Shown here: positions 52,717 through 60,707 of the stretch, in pieces
How the letters are laid out: every line of letters starts with the position of its first letter
Numbering within the stretch: the first letter of the stretch is position 1
Source of the DNA: Novosphingobium fuchskuhlense
GTDB lineage: Bacteria; Pseudomonadota; Alphaproteobacteria; Sphingomonadales; Sphingomonadaceae
Assembly (NCBI RefSeq): GCF_001519075.1
Contig: NZ_KQ954244.1
Coordinates: 62,001 to 126,000, forward strand
Length of the DNA stretch: 64,000 bases
Direction of reading: 5' to 3'
The notes under the pieces: model-generated
The model's database searches: none
Seen by the model: the letters and a program-made list of their open reading frames with translations, nothing else
Told to the model about the DNA's origin: nothing
Position numbers and translations under genes: made by a program

Positions 52717-53778
52717 ATGGAAAGCCTTGATACCGCCAGCATCGATACCGCACTGCGCCTGATCGGCATCGGCCAGCTCGTGCTGGTCGCGCTGGTGATC
52801 TGGCGCAGCGCCGCAGACGTGGTGGTGCGCCGCGTGACCGTCGCGCTGCTCGTCGGCGTGATCGGCTACCTGATCAATTCCGGTCCGCAATTTCCGGCCC
52901 TGGCGATGCCGCTGCGTCTTGCCGTCGTGCTCGCCAGCAATCTCGCCCCACTGTTTCTGTGGCTTTTCGCCCATGTGGTGTTCGACCGCGCAGTTGACCG
53001 GCGCGTGGGCCTTGCCGCGCTTGGGCTGATCGTCGCCAGCGTCATGGTCTATGTCCTGCGCCGCTGGTGCGAACCGCTGATCCCGCTGGCGGATGCGGTC
53101 GGCCACCTCACCGCCGCGCTGCTGGTGATCCATGCAATGGTTATTGCCCTGAACGAACGCGAAGATGACCTCGTCGAGCAGCGCCGGCGCTTCCGCGTGG
53201 CCTTTGTGCTGGTGATCGCTGTGCTCGCGATCGGCGTGCTGGCGAGCGAGGCCTGGTTCGGCTTCGGCCATGAACCGGCCTGGATGCTCGCGAGCCAGTC
53301 GGTCATCATTGCGCTGGCCATTCTTGGCATAGGCATCGCCATGCTGACGGCTGATCCCGCGCTGCTCGCCCCGCCGCGCGGGACCGGCACCCTGAACGCA
53401 GGGGATGACTGGAGCCCTTCCGAACGGGTCCTGCGCGAAAAGCTCGAAACCACCATGGCACAGCGCGTGTGGCTGGAACCCGGCCTGACCATCGGTTCGC
53501 TCGCCGAGCGGCTCGATGTGCCCGAGCATCGCCTGCGCGCCCTCATCAACCGCCGCCTCGGCCATCGCAACTTCTCGGCCTTCCTCAATGCGCACCGCAT
53601 TGCCGAGGCGAAAGCCGTGCTTGCCGATCCGGCGCGCGTCGATCTGCCGGTACTGACCATCGCGATGGACCTCGGCTACGGCTCGCTCGCCCCGTTCAAC
53701 CGCGCTTTCCGCGAGAGCGTGGGGCAAACCCCCACCGAATTCCGCCGCAGCGCCTTTGCCGAACCTGAAAAAGGCTGA
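52717..53778 (+). CDS. AraC-family regulator with N-terminal membrane domain
   Basis: 353-residue protein. Residues ~10-220 contain about seven hydrophobic helices; the AraC-type DNA-binding domain occupies the last ~115 residues (LTIGSLAERLDVPEHRLRAL and a second helix-turn-helix around TIAMDLGYGS, GQTPTEFRR). Such membrane-tethered AraC proteins may sense a lipid or envelope signal. Starts at 52675 (GTG) and 52678 (ATG) are also open, with no clear ribosome site at any. It is divergent from the valine cluster and upstream of the sterol-desaturase gene, either of which may be its target. Confidence 0.87.
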   Translation: MESLDTASIDTALRLIGIGQLVLVALVIWRSAADVVVRRVTVALLVGVIGYLINSGPQFPALAMPLRLAVVLASNLAPLFLWLFAHVVFDRAVDRRVGLAALGLIVASVMVYVLRRWCEPLIPLADAVGHLTAALLVIHAMVIALNEREDDLVEQRRRFRVAFVLVIAVLAIGVLASEAWFGFGHEPAWMLASQSVIIALAILGIGIAMLTADPALLAPPRGTGTLNAGDDWSPSERVLREKLETTMAQRVWLEPGLTIGSLAERLDVPEHRLRALINRRLGHRNFSAFLNAHRIAEAKAVLADPARVDLPVLTIAMDLGYGSLAPFNRAFRESVGQTPTEFRRSAFAEPEKG

Positions 53779-53871
53779 TCGTTTCCGGAATGCATCAGCA
53801 TTTTCGGGGTAAGCGGAGCCAGCATGATGAGGCTCTGACACACCACGGGCACCCCCTTCCCGGAGAGCCCC

Positions 53872-54669
53872 ATGCCGATCACTTTTCTGTTCCTTGTCCG
53901 CCGCATGATCGACAGCATCTGGATCGAAAGCCTGCGCTACTTCATCGGCGCCGCCGGTGTCGCCCTGCTGTGCTGGCTGCTCGTCCGCCGCATCGCCGAT
54001 CGCCGCATCCAGACGCGCCGCGCCACGAACGCGGACCGCCTGCGCGAAGTGCGCCAGTCGATGTGGTCGATGGCGGTGTTCGCCTTCGTCGATCTGATCA
54101 CGGTGGTGCTGATCGCCCTCGGCGCGATTGCCTTCAATCAGGGTCCGCCCGTCCTCACCACGATCCTGTGGCAGACCGCCCTGCTCATCGTGATGCACGA
54201 TGCCTATTTCTACTGGATGCACCGCTGGATGCATCACAGGACGATGTTCCGCCTGCTCCATGCCGTGCACCATCTCAGCCGCACACCCACAAGTTGGGCT
54301 GCCTACAGCTTCGCCACCGGCGAGGCCGCGTTCGAAGCGGTGATCGTGCCGCTGATGGTCGCCGCGGTCACGATTGTCGCCCCGGCCGAACCCTGGGCGG
54401 TGTTCATTTTCCTGGCCCACCAGATCGCGCGCAATGCCTTCGGCCATGCCGGCTTCGAACTGGCCTGGCCCGGTTTCACCCGTTCGCCGTGGACGGGCTG
54501 GCTGACCACGACCACGCACCACGATCTGCACCACAGCGAGGGCCGCTACAACTTCGGGCTCTACTTCACCTGGTGGGACCGCTGGCTGGGCACCGAACAT
54601 CCGCGCTACCATGAGCGCTTCGAGGCGGTGGTCGCCACCGCGAAAGGCGCCAAGCCCGCCATGGCCTGA
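53872..54669 (+). CDS. Sterol desaturase/fatty acid hydroxylase superfamily protein
   Basis: 265-residue integral membrane di-iron protein. The histidine boxes are HDAYFYWMH (residues 109-117), HAVHH (130-134) and HHDLHHS near residue 216, with four or more transmembrane helices. These enzymes hydroxylate or desaturate lipids such as fatty acids, carotenoids or sterols. GGAGAG precedes the ATG. It follows the AraC-type gene by 93 bases on the same strand. Lipid modification of the envelope is likelier than a role in the catabolic island, though the latter is conceivable. Confidence 0.9.
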   Translation: MPITFLFLVRRMIDSIWIESLRYFIGAAGVALLCWLLVRRIADRRIQTRRATNADRLREVRQSMWSMAVFAFVDLITVVLIALGAIAFNQGPPVLTTILWQTALLIVMHDAYFYWMHRWMHHRTMFRLLHAVHHLSRTPTSWAAYSFATGEAAFEAVIVPLMVAAVTIVAPAEPWAVFIFLAHQIARNAFGHAGFELAWPGFTRSPWTGWLTTTTHHDLHHSEGRYNFGLYFTWWDRWLGTEHPRYHERFEAVVATAKGAKPAMA

Positions 54670-54706
54670 TCGCCCGGGACCGCGCCGAAAAGGAAGAAAC
54701 CTGCCG

Positions 54707-55087
54707 TCACTCTTCCATCACTTCGGCTTCGATCTCGACCTTCCATTCGGGCCGGATGAAGCCGGAGACCACCAGCGTGGTGGTCGCCGGCCGCGCCTTG
54801 CCGAACCACTTGCCGTGGACCGCCGCGACCGCCGGGAAATCGGCCCGGTCGGTCAGGTAGATCACGGTGCGGACGGTATCGTCGACCGACCCGCCAAGGT
54901 CCTCGATCGCCTTGGCCACGATGGCGCAGCAGCGCTCCATTTGCGCAGCTGCGTCACCAGGCGTGGTCGATCCGTCGGGTTCGATGGGGGCAGTACCGGC
55001 AACCATGATCTGCTTGCCGGTGCGAACGGCCCGGGCGAAGCCGAGGATCGGCTCCATCGGTGAACCACTCGAGACCCGCTGCTTCAC
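54707..55087 (-). CDS. RidA-family protein
   Basis: 126-residue protein of the RidA/YjgF/UK114 family (trimeric). VSSGSPMEPILGFARAV begins the fold; the conserved Arg appears in ARPATTT and the end is IEAEVMEE. RidA proteins hydrolyse reactive enamines/imines formed by amino-acid enzymes; members outside the RidA subgroup have unknown substrates. Start at GTG 55087 gives the usual family N-terminus, a few bases after the mmsA stop; the ATG at 55057 would remove the first strand. It is co-transcribed with mmsA. Confidence 0.84.
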   Translation of the reverse strand: MKQRVSSGSPMEPILGFARAVRTGKQIMVAGTAPIEPDGSTTPGDAAAQMERCCAIVAKAIEDLGGSVDDTVRTVIYLTDRADFPAVAAVHGKWFGKARPATTTLVVSGFIRPEWKVEIEAEVMEE

Positions 55088-55094
55088 CACCGGG

Positions 55095-56591
55095 TTACCC
55101 CATCGTCGGGATGACGAACGCGTTGCCGCTGTCGGGCAGCCCATCGGGCCAGCGCTGGGTCACGGTCTTGACCTTGGTCCAGAACTTCACGCCTTCGACA
55201 CCGTGCTGGTTGGTGTCGCCGAAGGCCGAGCGCTTCCAGCCGCCGAAGGTGTGATAGGCCACCGGCACCGGGATCGGCACGTTGATGCCCACCATGCCGA
55301 CATTGACCCGCGCCGCGAACTCGCGCGCCGCGTTGCCGCTACGGGTGAAGAGCGCAACGCCGTTGCCATACTGGTGCTTCGAAGGCAGGGCGAGAGCTTC
55401 CTCGAAGTCCTTCGCGCGGACGATCTGCAGCACGGGGCCGAAGATCTCGTTCTTGTAGCTCTCCATGTCGGGCGTGACGTGGTCGATCAGCGTCGGGCCG
55501 ACGAAGAAGCCGCTTTCGTGGCCCTGCAGCGTAAAGCCGCGGCCGTCGATCACGATCTCGCCGCCTTCAGCCTCGCACGTGGTGATCCAGCGCTCGATGT
55601 TCGCCTTGTGCGCGGCGGAAACCACCGGGCCGTAGTGGCAATCGTTGTCGGTCGAGATGCCGACGCGCAGCTTCTCGATCGCCGGGATCAGCTTGGCCTT
55701 GAGGCGCTCGGCGGTCTCTTCGCCCACCGGCACGACCACCGGCAGCGCCATGCAGCGCTCACCAGCCGAACCGAAGGCTGCACCCGCGAGGTCGTTGACC
55801 ACCTGATCGAGATCGGCATCCGGCATAACCACGCCGTGGTTCTTGGCGCCGCCCATGGCCTGCACGCGCTTGCCGGCGGCAACGCCGCGATTGTAGACAT
55901 AGTGCGCGATATCGGACGAGCCGACGAAGCTGACCGCGCCGATGGCCGGGTGATCGAGGATCGCGTCGACCATTTCCTTGTCGCCATGGACGACCTGGCA
56001 GATGCCCTCGGGCAGACCCGCTTCAAGGAACAGCTCGGCAAAGCGCACCGGCACCGAAGGATCACGCTCCGAGGGCTTGATGATGAAGGCGTTGCCGGTG
56101 GCAATCGCCACGCCCGCCATCCACAGCGGGATCATGCCGGGGAAGTTGAACGGAGTGATGCCTGCGCCGATCCCGATCGGCTGGCGCATCGAATAGATGT
56201 CGATGCCCGGGCCGGCGCCCTGCGTGTATTCGCCCTTGAGCACGTGCGGGATGCCGCAGCAGAACTCGATCACTTCAAGGCCGCGCTGGATATCGCCCTT
56301 CGAGTCGGCGATCACCTTGCCGTGTTCGGAGGAGAGCAGGTGCGCCAGTTCGTCGATGTTCGCCTCGACCAGCCGCTTGAATTCGAACATCACGCGGGCA
56401 CGGCGCTGCGGGTTGACCGCGGCCCAGGCAGGCTGCGCGGCCGCTGCGGCCTGCACGGCGCGCTCGAGCGTCTCGGCCGTGCCCAGCGCCACTTCGGCCT
56501 GCACCGCGCCGGTGTTGGGATCGAACACCGGGCCCTTGCGCGCCGGAGCCCCGCCTGAACCGCCGACAATGAAATGATCGATCTGGCGCAT
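55095..56591 (-). CDS. mmsA: CoA-acylating methylmalonate-semialdehyde dehydrogenase
   Basis: 498-residue aldehyde dehydrogenase. ITPFNFPGM is the NAD-binding region and catalytic Cys280 is in GERCMALPVV. AMGGAKNH has Asn where ordinary ALDHs have the general-base Glu, a hallmark of the CoA-dependent methylmalonate-semialdehyde group. It converts methylmalonate semialdehyde to propionyl-CoA and CO2, completing valine degradation. GGAAAGGAAG precedes the ATG at 56591. It is separated from mmsB and the other valine genes by an AraC-type gene and a desaturase gene. Confidence 0.95.
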   Translation of the reverse strand: MRQIDHFIVGGSGGAPARKGPVFDPNTGAVQAEVALGTAETLERAVQAAAAAQPAWAAVNPQRRARVMFEFKRLVEANIDELAHLLSSEHGKVIADSKGDIQRGLEVIEFCCGIPHVLKGEYTQGAGPGIDIYSMRQPIGIGAGITPFNFPGMIPLWMAGVAIATGNAFIIKPSERDPSVPVRFAELFLEAGLPEGICQVVHGDKEMVDAILDHPAIGAVSFVGSSDIAHYVYNRGVAAGKRVQAMGGAKNHGVVMPDADLDQVVNDLAGAAFGSAGERCMALPVVVPVGEETAERLKAKLIPAIEKLRVGISTDNDCHYGPVVSAAHKANIERWITTCEAEGGEIVIDGRGFTLQGHESGFFVGPTLIDHVTPDMESYKNEIFGPVLQIVRAKDFEEALALPSKHQYGNGVALFTRSGNAAREFAARVNVGMVGINVPIPVPVAYHTFGGWKRSAFGDTNQHGVEGVKFWTKVKTVTQRWPDGLPDSGNAFVIPTMG

Positions 56592-56681
56592 GGGTCTGCT
56601 TCCTTTCCTGACGTATTTGACGGGCTTCCTGCACCCCGGATGATTTGCAAGCAAGGTGAGAAAATGCGAGGAACGCCTGCA
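56592..56681. promoter_or_regulatory. Divergent promoter region (mmsA / LysR gene)
   Basis: 90 bases between divergent starts, the usual layout for a LysR regulator controlling its neighbour. No clear T-N11-A palindrome was picked out. Confidence 0.45.
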
Positions 56682-57575
56682 ATGATGCAGGCTCCTGACT
56701 GGACCGATTTCCAGACCTTTCTCGCCATTGCCCGCGCCGGGCAGCTCGCCCGCGCGGCACAGGCCATGGGCGTCGACGCCACCACCATGGGTCGCCGCCT
56801 GCGCCGCCTCGAAACGCGGATCGGCGCCACCTTGTTCGAACAGACGCGCGAGGGCCAGGTGCTCACCGAAGCGGGCGAGGCCATGCTGGTCGAAGTCGAA
56901 GCCATGGAGCGCGCCGCCAACCGCATCGCCGAACATGGCGGCGGTGGCCCCGCTGGCCTCCTGCGAGTCAGCCTTTCAGAAGGCTTCGCCAGCTGGATTG
57001 TCGCCCCGGCGCTCGGCACCTTCACGGCCGCGCATCCGCGCCTTGTCATAGATCTGGTCGCAAGCTCGGGCTTCCTCAGCCCCTCGAAGCGCGAAGCCGA
57101 TCTCGCGGTCACCCTCTCGCGCCCGCGCGCCGGGCCGGTCATCGCCGGCAAGCTCTCGGACTACCACCTCAGGCTCTATGCAACGCCGGCCTACCTCGCC
57201 GGCCACGCCGCGCTGCGCCGTGCATCAGACCTCGCCAAAGGCCACGCGCTCGTCGGCTATGTCCCCGATCTGCTCTATGCTCCCGAACTGCGCTACCTTG
57301 CGGAAATCGAGCCCGGCCTTGCCGCGACGATCCGCTCGTCCTCGATCAACGCCCAGCACCGCCTCATAGCCGCTGGCGCCGGCATCGGCGTGCTGCCGTG
57401 CTTTATCGGCGATGCCGATCCAAGCCTTGTGCCGGTGCTGCCGGAACGCCGGATCACCCGCTCGTTCTGGCTTGTCATGCACAAGGACACCCACAGCCTT
57501 GCGCGCGTGCAGGCCTTCAAGACGTGGCTGACGGCGCTGGTGGACCAGGAGCGGGGACGGCTCCTGCCCCACTAA
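56682..57575 (+). CDS. LysR-family transcriptional regulator
   Basis: 297-residue regulator with a winged helix-turn-helix in residues ~8-65 (FLAIARAGQLARAAQAMG, then TTMGRRLRRLETRIGATLF) and a periplasmic-binding-protein-like effector domain after residue ~90. The start at 56682 follows GAGGAA; 56664, six codons earlier behind AAGGTGAG, is equally possible. It is divergent from mmsA and therefore probably controls valine/methylmalonate semialdehyde metabolism, responding to a branched-chain intermediate. That link is inferred from position only. Confidence 0.9.
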   Translation: MMQAPDWTDFQTFLAIARAGQLARAAQAMGVDATTMGRRLRRLETRIGATLFEQTREGQVLTEAGEAMLVEVEAMERAANRIAEHGGGGPAGLLRVSLSEGFASWIVAPALGTFTAAHPRLVIDLVASSGFLSPSKREADLAVTLSRPRAGPVIAGKLSDYHLRLYATPAYLAGHAALRRASDLAKGHALVGYVPDLLYAPELRYLAEIEPGLAATIRSSSINAQHRLIAAGAGIGVLPCFIGDADPSLVPVLPERRITRSFWLVMHKDTHSLARVQAFKTWLTALVDQERGRLLPH

Positions 57576-57609
57576 GCGCGGATGACTTTATCGTGGTTCT
57601 TCTGCGTCC

Positions 57610-57628
57610 CCCCGTGCTTGACACGGGG
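57610..57628. repeat. Dispersed palindrome ccccgtg-cttga-cacgggg
   Basis: A 19-base hairpin sequence with the same cttga loop as the palindrome at 45847, but a different stem. It lies in the 178-base gap between the LysR gene and the DUF3297 gene, probably acting also as transcription stop. Confidence 0.55.
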
Positions 57629-57670
57629 TTGGGCGCCTCTTGCGGGGCGGCGTCAAAAAAGAAAGCCAAG

Positions 57671-57689
57671 GCCCGGATCAAGTCCGGGC
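57671..57689. repeat. Dispersed palindrome gcccgga-tcaag-tccgggc
   Basis: The 17-base core is the exact reverse complement of that at 45848-45864. It is followed near 57713 by ccgctctggat, also present in the long inverted repeat at 27816-27899, so this gap holds parts of several dispersed elements. Confidence 0.6.
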
Positions 57690-57753
57690 CGACGATTCCG
57701 GATGATGTCATCCCGCTCTGGATCCTGAACCCACGCCAGAGAGGATCAGAAGA

Positions 57754-58083
57754 TCAGAGCTTCGCGAAGGGCGCGTCGTCGCCAAGGTCCTCGTACCATG
57801 CCTCGACCGGGCCGGAGAGCTTCAGGGTCAGCGGATTGCCCTTGCGGTCCATGGTCTTGCCCGCCTGCACGCGCACCCAGCCCTCGGAGATGCAGTATTC
57901 CTCGACATTGCGGCGCACGGTGCCCTTGAAACGGATGCCGATGCCGCGGCGCAGCTTCTCCGCATCGAAGAAGGGGCTGCGCGGATTGATCGCGAGGTGA
58001 TCGGGGGGGACGTCCGGCGCGCCAGTGACGGCAGGCGTGGCGGCGGGAGCGGCGGATTCGGGCGCTGAGGCATCTTCGGTCAT
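57754..58083 (-). CDS. DUF3297 family protein
   Basis: 109-residue protein. After an Ala/Pro-rich N-terminal tail (~35 residues) comes the conserved core NPRSPFFDAEKLRRGIGIRF, GTVRRNVEEYCISEGWVRV and a short end. The family is widespread in proteobacteria and functionally unknown; the compact charged fold suggests nucleic-acid or protein binding. ATG at 58083 gives the normal start, although the upstream bases (GGCTCCCCCC) do not form a ribosome site. It is the last housekeeping gene before the tRNA and island. Confidence 0.85.
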   Translation of the reverse strand: MTEDASAPESAAPAATPAVTGAPDVPPDHLAINPRSPFFDAEKLRRGIGIRFKGTVRRNVEEYCISEGWVRVQAGKTMDRKGNPLTLKLSGPVEAWYEDLGDDAPFAKL

Positions 58084-58186
58084 GGGGGGAGCCAAATATC
58101 TTGATCCCCCCACTTGTCAATCAAGCGCCGCCATGGCAGAGGCCCGCGCCTGTCTGGCCGCTAGCCTTTGTGCGATCCGGCCATGC

Positions 58187-58261
58187 GGGCGCGTAGCTCA
58201 GTGGTAGAGCACACCCTTCACACGGGTGGGGTCGCAGGTTCAATCCCTGCCGCGCCCACCA
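58187..58261 (+). tRNA. tRNA-Val (anticodon CAC)
   Basis: A full cloverleaf can be drawn. Acceptor stem 58187-58193 (gggcgcg) pairs with 58251-58257 (cgcgccc). The D arm is gctc/gagc. The anticodon stem is caccc/gggtg around loop ttcacac (anticodon cac, reading GUG valine codons). The T arm is gcagg/cctgc around ttcaatc. The 3' CCA is encoded (58259-58261). An integrase gene lies directly beyond its 3' end, so this end is the probable attachment site of the island. Confidence 0.97.
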
Positions 58262-58383
58262 TAAATCCCTTTGAAATATAGGGAATTTATGGATGGCCAT
58301 TTTTCTCCCTCGCAGATTTTGACCCCGTTTCGCACCCGAAAAGGGCCGGAATCGACCTCCGCTCGTACAAAACCCGTACAGCA

Positions 58384-59481
58384 TCAGGGCTCCTTTCTCA
58401 GCTTGAGCCGCGTCTTGCGCTCGGCTTTCAACAAGCCCCGCCGCAGGGCCTGATTGATCTTGATCTCCGCATCCTCGGCATGCGTGTAGGTGTTGCGCAT
58501 CAGGTTCAGGTCGGACCAACCGCCGAACGCGCCGGCTGCCTTCTCGTCGACTCTCTCGCGGACATTCATTTCCTGACCAAAGCCATGACGGCCTGCCGGA
58601 TGGAACGGGATCTGTTCGATGCCGGCATCTTCGCAGGCCTTGTTCCAGAGCTTTCGCGGTCCGCCACGGTCTGCATAGCCGAAGAGCCGCAGGTTCTCCG
58701 GTTTGCGCGGCCAGTCCCGAGGATAGACCTCTGGCAAGGCCGTCAGCTCGGACAGGATTTCGTCGGGCACCCGCAGCCATCGATCACCATGCCCTTTTGC
58801 GCCGGGAATGCAGATCATGCCCTTTGCCTTGTTGATGTGCTTGCGGGGATGCATCGAAACAGCCTGACTGATCCGGGCACCGGTCACGAACATGAGCAAA
58901 GCCAATGCACCCAGGCGCGGAGGCGCATGTTCCCGGAACTTGAGCAGCCATTCCCAGCTTCCCGGGGGGTACTTCTTCCGTCCGGTGCTCTTGCGCTTAT
59001 TGTCCTGCGCGACTTTCTCTTTCTGGGTGTAGCCACGCACGCGAAAGGCAATCCCGCTTTCGCTATCGTTGATGTTGTTGAGCACCGCCCTGACCGGCGT
59101 GACGACTTGGCGTGTCCAGGTGTCGGTCGAACAGTTGGGATAGAGCTTCGGGCCGAGTTCGCGGACGACCTTGGGGCTGAGCTCATGGATCGGGATCGAG
59201 CCGATCTCTTTCGTTATCGGGACAAGGTAGGCCGCTTCCTTGGGCTTGGCCTCGTACTGGAGAACGGCTTCGGCAAAGGTGATGATCTTCTCTTCCGGAT
59301 CCTCACCTAGCAGGTGGATGCGGATGACCCTTTGCTCTTCCGCCCGGCACCAGTCCCAAGCGCCCGGTTCCTCAGATGCGCCAGTGCTGCATCGGTAGTA
59401 CTCGGTGATCGGCGCGCCGTTGTATTCGACACGGCCGCGCGCCCACCAGACCGCGCCGCGGGGATAAGGTTCGAGGGGCAT
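58384..59481 (-). CDS. Tyrosine-type site-specific integrase
   Basis: 365-residue integrase. The N-terminal arm-binding segment (PRGAVWWARGRVEYNG) is typical of integrases from sphingomonad islands. The core-binding domain follows at ~65-150, and the catalytic domain has Arg203 (TGARISQ), HPAGRH (294-299, Arg298), Trp322 (GGWSD) and nucleophile Tyr332 (NTYTH). It cuts and rejoins DNA at the attachment site, here most likely the adjacent tRNA-Val 3' end. Its first 175 bases overlap the end of the upstream small gene in another frame. Gene faces the tRNA, as usual for such islands. Confidence 0.93.
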   Translation of the reverse strand: MPLEPYPRGAVWWARGRVEYNGAPITEYYRCSTGASEEPGAWDWCRAEEQRVIRIHLLGEDPEEKIITFAEAVLQYEAKPKEAAYLVPITKEIGSIPIHELSPKVVRELGPKLYPNCSTDTWTRQVVTPVRAVLNNINDSESGIAFRVRGYTQKEKVAQDNKRKSTGRKKYPPGSWEWLLKFREHAPPRLGALALLMFVTGARISQAVSMHPRKHINKAKGMICIPGAKGHGDRWLRVPDEILSELTALPEVYPRDWPRKPENLRLFGYADRGGPRKLWNKACEDAGIEQIPFHPAGRHGFGQEMNVRERVDEKAAGAFGGWSDLNLMRNTYTHAEDAEIKINQALRRGLLKAERKTRLKLRKEP

Positions 59482-59678
59482 TTCTTCTGGCTTTCAATGA
59501 TGTGATCGAGCTGCTCGGGCGTGATCAGCATGACCCGGCCAACCTTGTGGCAAGCGCCCCAGCGATGGGCCAATTCCCGCAAGGTGCGCGGAGAGAGGAT
59601 GATCCCTTTCTCGGCAAGCAGCTCAACCCAGGCTTCGGGCGTACGCGCCCGGTCGAGAATGGGGGTAAGCGCGGTCAC
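59307..59678 (-). CDS. Small DNA-binding-like protein overlapping the integrase
   Basis: 123-residue protein. The N-terminal half looks like a helix-turn-helix domain (WVELLAEKGIILSPRTLREL, then AHRWGACHKVGRVMLITPEQ); the C-terminal half is Ser/Ala/Arg-rich, and its coding sequence overlaps the first ~58 codons of the integrase in another frame. The start is GTG at 59678, overlapping the preceding HTH gene's stop (GTGA). The layout HTH - this gene - integrase suggests an excision/integration control unit. The overlap casts some doubt on the real end of this protein. Confidence 0.7.
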   Translation of the reverse strand: MTALTPILDRARTPEAWVELLAEKGIILSPRTLRELAHRWGACHKVGRVMLITPEQLDHIIESQKKCPSNLIPAARSGGRAAVSNTTARRSPSTTDAALAHLRNRALGTGAGRKSKGSSASTC

Positions 59679-59911
59679 AGCAGAGACCCCTGCGCGTCGT
59701 CAGCGCCTTGCAAGCCCTCACTGGGTTCAGGCTCGACCATGTTTGCAACGAGGAACTCGTTGATCGCGTTCTGTGGGATCAGATACCGATTGCCCCGCTT
59801 CAGGTGCCTGATGCGGCGCTCGGCCAGCAGTTTCCGGATCGCCTTGACCGACCAGCCTGAGTGGCGGGCCATCTGGCGCGGGGTCAGGAGATCGACCGAT
59901 GTATTCCTCAT
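59675..59911 (-). CDS. AlpA/excisionase-like helix-turn-helix protein
   Basis: 78-residue protein with a MerR-like/HTH_17 domain: LTPRQMARHSGWSVKAIRKL followed by AERRIRHLKRGNRYLIPQNA. Proteins of this type act as recombination directionality factors or as activators of the integrase. It is first in the three-gene minus-strand unit ending with the integrase, and divergent from the XRE regulator. The short acidic tail is not conserved in the fold. Confidence 0.85.
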   Translation of the reverse strand: MRNTSVDLLTPRQMARHSGWSVKAIRKLLAERRIRHLKRGNRYLIPQNAINEFLVANMVEPEPSEGLQGADDAQGSLL

Positions 59912-60009
59912 TGCAGAAAACTCCCGCGAACGAGCCCGATAGGGTATGAAGAGGTAACCGACTCGCCCTATGGGGTACGTTTGAACACTTTTAGGGAACG
60001 ATTGTCAAC
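59912..60009. promoter_or_regulatory. Divergent control region of the island (integrase unit / XRE regulator)
   Basis: 98 bases between divergent regulators. atagggtatg (59939-59948) and tatggggtacg (59970-59980) resemble direct repeats, and ATAGGG (59939-59944) faces CCCTAT (59966-59971), giving plausible operator half-sites for the XRE protein. Confidence 0.5.
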
Positions 60010-60420
60010 ATGGCGGATCTTGCTGGCATCGGCGATCGCATGGCTGCAGCGCGCGCGAAGAAGCAGGCCTCGCAGGTCAAGGCGGCCGCGATGCTCGAGA
60101 TCGCCGACAAGTCCTACAAGAACTACGAGGCCGAGAAGCGGGAGCTTCCTCTCGCGGTCGCAGTCGACTTCTGCGAAGCGTTCGATGTCCAGCTCGAGTG
60201 GTTGATCTACGGCCATCAAGCCGATCGGGCAGATAGGACCGCCGGACTGGTCTCGGAAACTGTCGAAGCGGTTTTCGCGGAGGCCCAGCAACGCAAACTG
60301 ACGCTGAGCCCAGCCCGCGCTGGTAGGGTAGCCGGCTACATCTACAGCAATTGCACACAGAAGGGGACAAGCCCGAAGATCGAGGCCGGCCCCATCTTCG
60401 ACATGTTCGACAACGAGTAA
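60010..60420 (+). CDS. XRE-family helix-turn-helix regulator
   Basis: 136-residue protein with an N-terminal lambda-repressor-like domain (IGDRMAAARAKKQASQVKAA, then MLEIADKSYKNYEAEKRELP) up to residue ~70, and an uncharacterised C-terminal part. It is divergent from the excisionase-like gene and probably represses the integration unit, like phage immunity repressors. The next gene starts 14 bases downstream. Confidence 0.88.
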   Translation: MADLAGIGDRMAAARAKKQASQVKAAAMLEIADKSYKNYEAEKRELPLAVAVDFCEAFDVQLEWLIYGHQADRADRTAGLVSETVEAVFAEAQQRKLTLSPARAGRVAGYIYSNCTQKGTSPKIEAGPIFDMFDNE

Positions 60421-60434
60421 GGGGACGATCTGAA

Positions 60435-60707
60435 ATGAGCCAGAGACCGACGCTCGAAGCCAAAATGGCGGACCTCGCCAACAATTTCCGCTTTGGCGGC
60501 ACTGCCTCGATGTTCCTCGCCGGAATAGCGTTCCTCTTCAGTCCCCGGTTCGAGGGCTGGCCGCTCGATCCATTTTCGGTGGTGTTGATCGTACTCTTCG
60601 CCATCGGAAGCACCCTGCTGTTCTGCGGCCAGCTCATGGTGCGCAAGATCGTGGGCTTCGGCACAATGGAGCCGCCGCCCATCACGATACCAAAGGCCAA
60701 GGGGTGA
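60435..60707 (+). CDS. Small membrane protein, unknown function
   Basis: 90-residue protein with two hydrophobic segments (TASMFLAGIAFLF and FSVVLIVLFAIGSTLLFCG) and a short basic tail. GGGGA stands about 8 bases before the ATG at 60435, and it follows the XRE gene closely, so both are likely co-transcribed. I recognise no family. Its last 26 bases overlap the end of the convergent gene. Confidence 0.6.
   Translation: MSQRPTLEAKMADLANNFRFGGTASMFLAGIAFLFSPRFEGWPLDPFSVVLIVLFAIGSTLLFCGQLMVRKIVGFGTMEPPPITIPKAKG

Noticed and set aside
58261..58290. AT-rich inverted repeat right after the tRNA (ataaatccct / agggaatttat) as a tRNA terminator
   Set aside because: The stem has a bulge and lacks a following T-run. 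It could equally be part of the attachment site, so it is not listed as a terminator.
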